Shown: positions 13,480 to 23,735 of the stretch, piece by piece
Layout of the letters: each line of letters begins with the position of its first letter
Position numbering within the stretch: position 1 is the stretch's first letter
Assembly (NCBI GenBank): GCA_030549775.1
Contig: CM060175.1
Coordinates: 84,224,245-84,288,244 of the forward strand
Length of the DNA: 64,000 nt
Reading direction: 5' to 3'
Source of the DNA: Tamarix chinensis
Taxonomy: Eukaryota > Streptophyta > Magnoliopsida > Caryophyllales > Tamaricaceae
Notes under the pieces: model-generated
What the model was told of the DNA's origin: nothing
The model's database searches: none
Seen by the model: only the letters and a program-made list of their open reading frames with translations
Made by a program: the position numbers and the translations under genes

Positions 13480-13900
13480 ATACTAATCACTTAAAGTGGA
13501 AGATTGTTGAACCGAGCCCAGACCGGTCCACCGGCGAATAATAGTGGCCAGGAGCCGGGGTGCCCTGGAGACCGTGCCGCCGACGAATAATAGTGGTCAG
13601 GAGCGTTTTGCCCTGCATGATTTTCGGTCCACCGGCTATAATAGTGGGGGATTTCGTGCTCAACAAACCAAAGTAAATAAACTAAGCCATGGGAAATACA
13701 CTAAGTACTTACAGTGAAACACCATGTGAGTTGGGGCCAGACCGATCTACCGGCAAATAATAGTGGCCAGGAGCGTTCTGCCTTGGAGACCGGTCCACCG
13801 ACGAATAATAGTGGTCAGGAGCGTTCTGCCCTGAGTGTATGTTTTCCGGTCCACCGGCTATAATAGTGGGGCGCCCACACTCACATGGACTAGTAAAAGA
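13480..13900 (+). repeat. Duplicated TATAATAGTGG arrays in L1
   Basis: Two successive arrays (about 13480-13680 and 13695-13895). Each holds three degenerate units of the form GGTCCACCGGCTATAATAGTGG followed by a GGAGCGTTYTGCCCT-like phrase. Each array is introduced by a CACTTAAAGTG-like or AGTACTTACAGTG phrase. Confidence 0.85.
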
Positions 13901-14440
13901 GTATGTGTGGAATGAACGAACTATTAAGAAGGATAAAGAATAAGTCACTAGGAAAGTAACCAGGCCTTATCATGTGTGTTATTGTATGTTGCCTATGTGC
14001 TTATCCTTGTGTCATGTGTTCTATGTGTTAGCCTTAGCACGTCTGTTACCTTACTCAGTACGTAGCGTACTGATCATCCGTTTCATGGGTGCTGTTCATT
14101 CCCACGAGTAGAAGTCCCCTCTGAACTTGTGCAGGTAGGAGATGATGTCTTCGATGCCTACGATACCTACGAGGCATCGGGTGGAGCAGAGTGTTGAGCC
14201 TAACCTGAACTGGGGATCGAGAGCGATTCGGTTGGACTCTATTGCTGTCATCGGATTTCGTATTTCCATATTTAGCTGTATTTTGTACTATGCTTCACGT
14301 TTTGAAAATCATACTCTTGAGTTGTAATCTTAAATCGTATTCTAACTTCTGTTTGACTGATATTTCGTTAATGATTCATGTTAAATGTCGACCCATGTTT
14401 TTAATGTTTCGCACTTAATGTTGATCGGATTTAGCCTTAG

Positions 14441-14486
14441 CACTTAGTACTGGAACGGTAGGAGTGAACTGGTCTGGTACTAAGTG
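14441..14486 (+). promoter_or_regulatory. Conserved stem-loop near the 3' end of LTR L1
   Basis: CACTTAGTAC at 14441-14450 is a perfect reverse complement of GTACTAAGTG at 14477-14486, with a 26-nt loop starting TGGAACGG. Equivalent, partly covarying stems occur in L3, L4, L5, L6 and L7. Confidence 0.7.
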
Positions 14487-14585
14487 TGGCGGTAACGCCC
14501 CCGAGTTTACGGTTTTATCTTTCACTTCCGCTAAACCTTTTTGATTTAAACGAAATTTTTCAGTAGTAAATTTGGGGGTGTTACA

Positions 14586-16965
14586 TAAACCTAATCTCAA
14601 ATGCTTAACATCGTAACCTAATTCTAATACTCAAGAAATTTATATTTTTAAATAACCCTAATATTTATTTTGATCATTAATATTTAACACTAATCTAATT
14701 ACATTACCCTAATACTCTAACCTAACTTATTTTAACCTAAATCTAATTCTAAACCCACACTTATTTTTCCTTCCCTTTTTTCCTTTTCCTTTCTACCATC
14801 TCTTTTCTTTCTTTCTTTTTTCTTTTCTCTACCTTGGTCGATATCCTATTTTTTCTTCCCTTCTTCTTGCATGAAACATTGTTGTCCCTAGACAATGCCT
14901 CTGACATCCGTTATGCCACCATCACCTACATCCTATCCCATCAATCCCCACCTCTTACAAGTATGAGTTAGCTTTGAAAATTTTCCCAATTGTGCCTCAC
15001 TCCCATCTCCCTCTACGTATTTGTGCATATATATATGGAACATTAAATGCCCCAAACCATCCCTTTCCCCCTTTGTTTTGTTTTCAAAACATACACCACC
15101 AATAACAACCTTTTTCCCTCCCTCTCCCTCCTTCTCACCATCGCCAAATACACCCTAAAAATCACCACCAACTACCCTAGTTGCACCTCCCTCCCTTGCA
15201 CCAATAGCCCATACCTAACACCACCATAACCACCGACCAATACTATCTTCCCCTACCCTACCACTATCCAAAATCACCATAACACCCCACTGCCTTCAGT
15301 AAAACCCACCGCAACCCCCTTCTTCCTTCGACTCCTACCACCAGACCACACCTACCACCCAAGACCACATCCACCATAACACCTCACCCACCTTCATCCC
15401 CTTTTTTCATTTCTCACCTCCTAGCAACTACAACTTATGTCGTTGCCACCCCCTTCGCTTCGACACTTGTTTCTATTCCACCCTCTTTGTTACCCAAAGT
15501 TTTCCCGATCACACCTTCGAGTTTTATTTCAATTTTTCCTCCATCATTTCACTCTTCCTTACATTATACTTTCCTTAGTTATATCATTAATTTATAATGG
15601 TGTTTTTTTATTTTTTTCTTAGGTGATTTATCAAAATTTATGGAGGAGGCGGGATAGGCTACGTGCTTAGAGATTGATGTCTTTTTCTGTAAGAATAATA
15701 GTTGTAGTTAGGGTTTTGTGTGACATTTCTAATATACTTTTTTTTATTACCGTGTTGTTGTGTTATGATGTTAATTTCATATTGATCAATATTATGATGT
15801 GATAATATGACGTTATATGATAAAAAGTGAGTAAGTTGATAGGCATGCAATATCGTCGTGATATCTTTTATGTTAAAAACCCTTAGATAATGGGCATGAT
15901 ATATGGTATTGTATTGTGGGTTTAAATAGTATGATAATTAAGAAATTATTAATTAAAATTTATGGTGAAAAATGGAAGAATTGAAAATAATGATACCGAA
16001 CATGGTTTTTGTGAAATAAGGGCATTTAGTTACCTTTAAGGGAATAATAAGGAAATTTTGGTATTTTAACATGTTATTTGATTTAAAATATGCTAAGAGT
16101 ATCATGTGAAAATTTTGGAGTAAATAAAAATGACATAGGTTCCACGAAATGAGAGAATAGCTTAATTTCATAACAGTAACCCTAAAATTGCGATGTTAAT
16201 ATCGCATGTGTGAAACTTTAGAGTTAAACAACGATTTTTGGATATGTAGTTAATAATTACATTTTAGGTAGGTATGTTAAATTTGATAATCATAGGAGTT
16301 TTATGGAAAAATTTATGATGTACTTGTAAAATTAGGATTTAGAAGCCTCGGGAATAGTAACTCTTGAGATGGGGTTGTTATTGCATGTGTAAGACATTAA
16401 AGTTAGGCCTTGAATTTTAGTACATTAATGATAATAACATTTAATGAATACATACTAAATTTTATGGATAAAAGAACAATAGAGAAGAAGTTATGCCTAA
16501 AACATGAAGTTAGGAAGTATATAGATCTAAATCCTTGGGAACGACCTTGTTATCTATGTGGTTATGCTCCACTTTCTCCGGTTATGTTTTGTACCTAAAA
16601 AATAAAAAATCATGAGCAATAAATTAATCATTTAAAGTGAAAGATCAAATGAGTCGGACCGAGGTGTTTTATTAGTCTTTTCCACTGGACGATAATAGTG
16701 GCTTAGGTGTGCTTTTTTTATAGGTGCATCAGTCTGTTCACCGAATTAAAAACAGTGGAGCCCTAAACTCAACATGAATGAGAATTTGATTTAAGATAAG
16801 TAACTAATGGATAAGATATTAATTATTCAAAGTGGAATATTATGTGAGTCAAGAATAAGGTGTTGGGTCCGTTCTATAGGATGATAATAGTGATTTAGGT
16901 GTATTGTCCCTGAAAGGTACTCCAAACTGTTCCAACGTTTTAAAAATAAGGCTTAGGTGCGTTCT
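14586..16965 (+). mobile_element. L2: truncated LTR relic of the same family
   Basis: It has the family architecture in plus orientation: an AT-rich start with TAACCTAA phrases, a C-rich leader (about 14760-15440), an AT-rich middle, and degenerate gataatagtgg modules at about 16635-16785 and 16820-16900. It lacks a clear TGTAACACC start and is cut at 16965 by the 3' terminus of L3 in the opposite orientation. No open coding region is seen. Confidence 0.5.
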
Positions 16966-18854
16966 TGTAACACGTCCATTTTTAGGACTTGAAAATCTTA
17001 TTTTAAAAATGAAGGGTGTTACCGCCACACTTGGTATAAGTCTGGTTTCCTCTACCATTCTCATACCAGGTGCTAAGGCTAAAGTCATTTCTCCTCTTAA
17101 CTTAATAACATGATTCCAAGAAACAAAATAGAGAGAACAATAGATAAGTATCGTACTAAACAAAAGCAAAATAGGCACTCACAAAAATCAAAAGAGAGAA
17201 ATAATAGGAGTACACAAGCGTCCAAGTACAACCGAATCAAGTATACCAAAATGATACCGGATAGTCCTAAGCTCTCAATCCGAACTACCACATTTTGACT
17301 AAACTTGTAAGCTAACCTGCAAAGACTACTACCCATTGAATAGGTAGTGGCCCATGAAAGGAAACCTTCAGTACAATGGTACTGATCAACCCTTTATACA
17401 AAACTAATATGAAAAACCAACATGAAACACATACAAGACATACAAAAAACATGACACAAGACATTTAAATATACATAGGAGGATTGAAATATGATGATCA
17501 TTCATATAACCACATACCACCAATGCCATATATTTTTCATACTTGTGCATCTAGAACAAACTAAAACTTACTAATCAAACATCCAAGAGATTTTCTTTGA
17601 AGTATAAATAGAAACATCATCAACCCAAAACTAAGACAATAATAACATATCACATATCTCATTATTAATACCAATAAATATCATAACACATGTAGGCTTC
17701 CAGGTATAGACCAATAATAATCCATAGCATCACATTTATGCATGAATGGTGCTACCAAAACATAGGTAAGCACAAAGGCTACAACTGAACCATGAGTAGG
17801 CACAAAGGCTACTACTAAACTACAAGTAGGCATGATGGTTACTACCAAACCACAGGTAGGAACAAATGTTACTACTGACCAATCTAATAATTCATCAATC
17901 ATTTTTATTTTTATTTATTTGAGGAGATCAATCAAATCGGACACACTAAAGTAATTTATTCATACTAGTGAACTAAGGCAACACAATATCCTATTGACTA
18001 TCAACCCAAGGATGCAAAGGTACATTGGTTACACTAGTACACGAAGGTAACACAATACCCTACCAACAAGAACATCTAATCTATAAGTATGCATAACTCG
18101 TATTAGTTATCAGAGCTAAACATAGTAAGATATAGGGCTGGTTAGAGCACTGAGGTATACAAGTAAAAATTCATAATCAATCACGGGTTAAACCACGTCC
18201 CTATCAGTTCGCAAAGCTAAATATAGTAATATATAGGACCTGGTTAGGGCACTAAGGCATACAAGAAAAATTCCTTAATCAACTATGGTTTAAACCACGT
18301 CTTTAGGGTAGCTACCCCTAAAGAGTCACCATTTCCGATCTCAAGGTCTTTCACCTTAAGTATTAGCATTTTATTAAGGTGACCATGAAATCACATAAGA
18401 ATCACATAGATCTAATTTTCATACCTAAATATTTTTTAATCATTTTCAATTATTTTGAGACAACCATAAACAATATCATTACCAAGTTCAATCATAAAAA
18501 TATAATAAGGCCATCCCAGACTCAATTATTCACATTTGGATGCATTAGGCCGAAAATGACCAAAATGCCTCTAAGATCAAAATTACCATAGTAACATCCT
18601 ATTTAATTACTAAATCCATTTTATATATAGGTTTGTCATGAAAAGTCTAAAACATAATAATTAAATTATTTATCATGGAATCAAATTATCATAAAAGCCA
18701 AATGACCATTTAAGATTCAACACATAAAATCGTAACATGCGTATCTAATACATTTAGGATCATATACTCTCATGATCAACAACTTATAATACACATTATA
18801 CATGCTTATTAGGATAAATATCAAAATACACCCAAACTGACCAAATTTCCCTTA
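16966..18854 (-). mobile_element. L3 segment 1: 3' part of a minus-strand LTR
   Basis: Read on the minus strand it ends ...GGACGTGTTACA at 16966. It contains the conserved stem-loop (17028-17072), the 'gtagtggcccatgaaagg' block near 17345 that is also in L5, and the 'gtcaccatttccgatctcaagg' block near 18325 that matches L5 near 26830. The homology to L5 is interrupted at 18854 by L4 and resumes at 23112. Confidence 0.65.
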
Positions 18855-21800
18855 GGAAACACGTCCATAACTGAAATGCACCAAAATCCTAATTTTAAGA
18901 ATATTAGTTAATTAAGGATTTATTTTAGAAATTAATTAAATAAATTATTTTATTAAAATAATAGGAGTAAATAGGTCCAAATTAATAGGAATGTTATAAA
19001 TAATTTAATTGAAAAAAATTAGAGTGATTTGCTAATTAAAATGAAATTTAGAAAAAATCTTTCAAAAATCTCAAATTAGCCTAAAAAGGAAATTAAATAT
19101 TATTTTATTTAATTATTATTATTTTTAAATATCCTAAAATACCAAAATATTCCAAATACCCCAACCAACCTATTTTTCCTTTTTCTTTCTTCCTCTCATT
19201 TCTCCTTTTCTTTTTCTCTTCTTTTCCCCGAATTGGGCATGTTCCTGCGGCCCAAACCCCTTCTTTTTCTTTTCTCCTTCGGTGTCCCAGAACGCCGTAT
19301 TTCTTTTTTTTTTCTTCTGCCCTGTCACCCTGCCGGTTCTCTTCTTTTCTTTCTTTCTTTTTCCCCAACCGCTGGATCCACACCCCCTTCTTCTTTCCTC
19401 CATCGACCTGCAACTCCTCCCCAACTCCTTGAAATTTTCATCGCCGACCATGCCCAATTGACCGACCATTTCTCCTCTCTCCTTTCCCCTAACTCACCAG
19501 TCATTTCGACCCAACCAACCTCACTTCTTCTCGCGCGATTTTCCCTTTTCCCTGGCCAATCACCCCTTCCACGAGCTGACCTCCACTGGCCTACCGCCGC
19601 TGGCCAGAGCATTCCCACTTACCTGCCCTATTCTCCCGTCTCCCCTCTGACCTTATCACCCTCCATTGGCCTATAAAAACCCCATAGCGATCCCTGGAGT
19701 CGAGTTTTTTCCAAAACCCAGAGATTTCCTTTCGTGCGCCGCCACCCTTTCAGATGCCTGTTCCATCGCTGTCGACCAACGCCGCCGCCCACCTAAGCAC
19801 TCCCTACATCACCCTCTACCTAACTACACCACCCTCCACCCTCAATTTACCTTGCACGAGCCACCCCGACCGTGCAAAGTCACCTTCTTGATCAGCCATT
19901 CCTTCTACCTCCGCCGCCCTTTACACCACCATTAGCCACCACTCTCGTCGTAACCACTGCCTCCTACACCTCCTAAACTACCCTGCAAAATTTCCTCTAC
20001 CTCCCCTACCCTCCTTTTTCTCTTCCCCCTCTCCTCCTCTCTTTCTCCATTTCCTCCACTCTCAGCCACCACAGCTACTGCTATGCGCCACCACCTTTGG
20101 TCACACCACCACCTTCATTCCCCCCTCTCCACCTTGGCAACCATCAACACCCCAACTTCCACCCTCTTTCTCCCTCTCCTATTCCCAGCACTCAACTATC
20201 TCTCTTTTCTTCCCTTTTTCCAGCCACCACCACCGCTGCCGTGCATTGCTGTCGGTGCCACCAGTCACCATCAACCCAAGGTGGTACCCTAAACCCTCTC
20301 AACCTTTAAACCCTAATTATGCAAGCTTTATTTATTTAATTTTATTATATTACTATTATTCGATTATTATTATTATTAAATATTATTATTATCATTATTA
20401 ATGTTATTATTATTATTCTATATAGGGTCGAGACCCTATTATGTCACTATTTTGATTATTATTATTATTATTATTCATATTATATATTATTATTATTATC
20501 ATTAGTATTTATTATTATTATTATTATTGTTATTAGTAATATCTTTATTATTATTATTATTATTATCATTACTATTATTTTTAGTATCATTATTATTATT
20601 AGGATAACATCTTCAAATCTTATATTGTCACCTTTTCCAATATTACTATTAGTATTTAGTTAGTGTTACTATTATTATATTATTATTTTATCTCTAACCC
20701 TAATCTTAGAATAAATTAGGAAATAATAGTATTTTTGGTAGGAGGGAATCTAATCCTTAGTTTTTCCCTCTTATAGGTGAGATCAGTCAAAACCCTAAGG
20801 AGGCGTAGGAGCGTGCTCCAAGACCGGTGTCGTATTAGGTAAGGTTGTAGCTAAGGCTTATGTGTGCTATGTGTTGTATATGCCTTGGATTTCCATGTAT
20901 AATGGTGTGTTGTGTAAAATGTAATATGGCCCTTTAAGACATGCATGTGAGGATGTTTAATGTGGTATTGTGGGGGGAAAGATGAAAAAGAAAAATGGGA
21001 GAATGAGATGACCAAAAGGAAGTAAGTTAACCAAAGAGAAATAAGTTGACCAAAGGATGTGAGTTAACCTAAATATTTTAATGATCCATGAGTGTAATAA
21101 TAGGGGATGTAAGTAAAATGAAGGAATGGGATAATATATGGTTTTGCATGAGAGAATCTATGGTTGTGCATGGGAGAATCTAGAGTTTTGCATGGGAGAA
21201 TCTAGGGTTTGCATGGGAGTTTAGGGGTTTGCATGAAAAAATTTGAAGGTTTTCATGGGAAGGTTAGAGTATGCATGAGAGTAAAATTTAAGCTTTAAAA
21301 GTTGACTTGGGGTGTGAAGAAGGTAAAAGAAGAGTTGTTTGGGTGTTTGGAGGCTTTGGGTGAAAAATAGTACGTGAGATAGTATAAGGGTACATAGGAG
21401 ACCGAGATAGGGTTTGGGAGAAAACCCTAATATGAGAAGGTGGTAAAAAGGAGAAATAAATGAGGGTGGGTGGAGTACGAGATGAGGATGGAAGTTATCA
21501 TGTGAGGGATGAGCATGACTAGCATGGAAAAATAAGAAGTGGAAGGTGAGTAATGGAGGGGTGACATGTGGAAATAAGGATGCTAAGGTTTGGTGTGGTC
21601 AGCTAGGGTTTGATGTAGTCAGTTAGGGTTGGTGTGGCTACCTAGGGTTTCGTGATCACACATGTACTTGGGGAGTAAAGCATAATGATGAAGGGCCATT
21701 ATGAGTAGGATGTTAAAATATTTTGGGTTTATGAAGTAGAGTTGGATGGGCCATATAAGCCTAAATTAGGGTTTCTGGAGAAAACCCTATAGTGAGGTAG

Positions 21801-23111
21801 TGAGTGGACTTAGAGGTGTATGGTAGTGGGCCTTGACCCATACACTTAGGAGTTGGGCATCTAGTGTGAGCTAGGGTAAGGAGGAAAGGTTGTTGGGGCA
21901 AGTTAGAAGGTGCATGAGTCTTATGATATGGGACGGGTCTTTTTGGAGGATAAGCGTAGAGGGAGCTAGTCATGCATGTCTAGAGTGAAGCTTCTGAATA
22001 AGATACTGTAAGACATTAATCATGTAAAGTGGAAGATTATTGAGCCGCACCCAAACCAATCCACCAGAATACAATAGTGGTTAGGGCGTTCCGCCCTATA
22101 AGTGATCGATCCACCAACTATAATAGTGATTAGGCGCATGTTGTCCTATAAGTGACCATTCCACCGGCTAGAATAGTGAGGGATCCCAAGCTCAATAAAA
22201 CAAACCCTAAGTTTTCTAAGACACATAAAAGACACTAAGTACTTACAGTAGAACGCCATGCGAGTAGGGGCCAAACTGATCCACCAGCATATAATAGTGG
22301 TTAGGGCGTTTTGCCCTATAAGTAACTGATCCACTGGCTATAATAGTGGTTAGGTGCATGTTGTCCTATAAGTGACCAATCCATTGGCTATAATAATGGG
22401 GTTTCCGTACTCGCATGGATTGATGAAAAGCATGGTGTGAAATGAATACTGATAAGAGATTAAATAATTAATTTATCCAGATTATAATTGGGCCTTTATT
22501 TATTTATTTATTTGTTTGAATGATTGTAAGCTATTATGTGATCATGTTTAAATCATGTGATTTTATGTAATACCTTAGTATACGGTTACCTTACTCAGTA
22601 CGTAGCGTACTAACCACCCGTTTTATGGGTGCTGTTTATTCCCACGAGCAGAAGGCCCTTCTAACTTTGTGTAGGCGGGTGATACTTATTTCAATGCCTT
22701 CGATGTTCATGAGGCATCAAGAGGGGCTGAGTGTTGAGTTCGGAATCGACACGAAGATCGAGAGTGGCGTGGCCGGATTTTCCTAATATGATTTTCTAAT
22801 TATGTTTTGAGTTTCTTAGATTTATCTTTTACCGTTTGTAAACTTATTTCCTCTTAAGGAACTTTGACTATGTACACTAGTTCATAAATCTTTGATTTTG
22901 CACTCTGAATTCTATCTTATAATCGTTTAATGCTTATTTGAATTCTTGTTTAGATTTGATTTATACTGATTATTAAATTCCTTTTAGCCTTAGCACTTGG
23001 TATTGGAACGGTCGGAGTGAACCAGTCTGGTACTAAGTGTGGTGGTAACATCCCAAGAATTCACAGTTTTAATTGTTTTAAAAAACAAATAGTGAATTTT
23101 GGGGTGTTATA
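18855..23111 (+). mobile_element. L4: 4.3 kb solo LTR nested inside L3
   Basis: Its start (GGAAACACGTCC, decayed from TGTAACACC) aligns with L1, and its end is TTTTGGGGTGTTATA. It has a TATA box at 19671-19679, a C-rich leader (19700-20300) and ATT tracts (20349-20606). It also has the GGAGCGTGCTCC block (20808-20819), two TATAATAGTGG arrays (22020-22200 and 22235-22410), the GTACGTAGCGTAC palindrome (22598-22610) and the stem-loop (22994-23039). Flanking L3 sequence continues on both sides. No coding region is present. Confidence 0.7.
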
Positions 23112-23735
23112 ATAACTATTCTTTTATAAATATATCTAAGCATGCTCAACCTATCATTTTCTACATACATGTCATACATAATCGTAAAATATCATTTTTG
23201 CCATATTTTTGTACCCAAAATATTTTACGTATGATAATATGATCTTTTTATTGATTTTCATAATACAATAAATAGCACATAATTATAACATAATGAATTG
23301 TGATTAACCTATTTCATACACAAAAACCCTAATGTGCTATCCTGCAATATCTAACATTTTCATAGAGTATAAAAGTTACCTAAATTCTAGCAAAAACGCA
23401 AATTAGCAATATGCAACTAAAAATTATAAGGCCTGCTAATAAAATTTTTATATCTAAAAATAATACCACAATTACCGAATTAATATTTAACAAATAAATA
23501 ATTATTATAATGTTAAAATATTTTCTTTTTTAAAATTGACAAAATACCATTACTATTAATAATGGGTACTAAAAATTTTAAAAACCAAAACTCTTCTTGT
23601 GTTGCATGTGCAGCATGAGCCGTGCGCACGAAGGGAGGGGGTTTACTCGTTGGCTAGCTGGCTGTGTGTGTGTGATGGTAGTGGTGGTGGAGATGGTGGT
23701 TGGGTGGTGTTGATTGGGATGGTGACTGGTGTTGG
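23112..23735 (-). mobile_element. L3 segment 2, between nested insertions
   Basis: The minus-strand reading near 23340-23290 (GCACATTAGGGTTTTTGTGT) matches L5 near 25562 (gcacattaaggtttttgtat), in the order expected for a reversed family member. The last 130 bp are G-rich, the complement of the C-rich leader. Confidence 0.6.

Larger units (their letters stand above)
9553..14585 (+). mobile_element. L1: 5.0 kb solo LTR, putative Ty3/gypsy, family reference copy
   Basis: It starts TGTAATGCCCCAAATTTTAG and ends AATTTGGGGGTGTTACA, giving TG...CA termini that are also inverted repeats of about 17 bp. Layout 5' to 3': AT-rich U3-like start; a TATA box at 10528-10536; a C-rich leader (10550-11150); an ATT microsatellite tract (11200-11470); a conserved block with GTGCTCC (12241-12305); duplicated TATAATAGTGG arrays (13480-13900); a GTACGTAGCGTAC palindrome (14058-14070); a conserved stem-loop (14441-14486); and the terminus hairpin. 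No primer-binding site, gag or pol follows, so it is a solo LTR or an LTR-only relic. Termini of this kind are, from memory, common in chromovirus (Tekay/Del-type) LTRs; the lineage is not proven. Flanking 5-mers do not match clearly. Confidence 0.72.

Noticed and set aside
9553..14585. L1-type units as DNA transposons with TGTAACACCCC terminal inverted repeats
   Set aside because: TG...CA ends, 5-bp duplications where visible and a TATA box with leader fit LTRs better; inverted TGTAACACC ends are, from memory, known in chromovirus LTRs. Not fully excluded.
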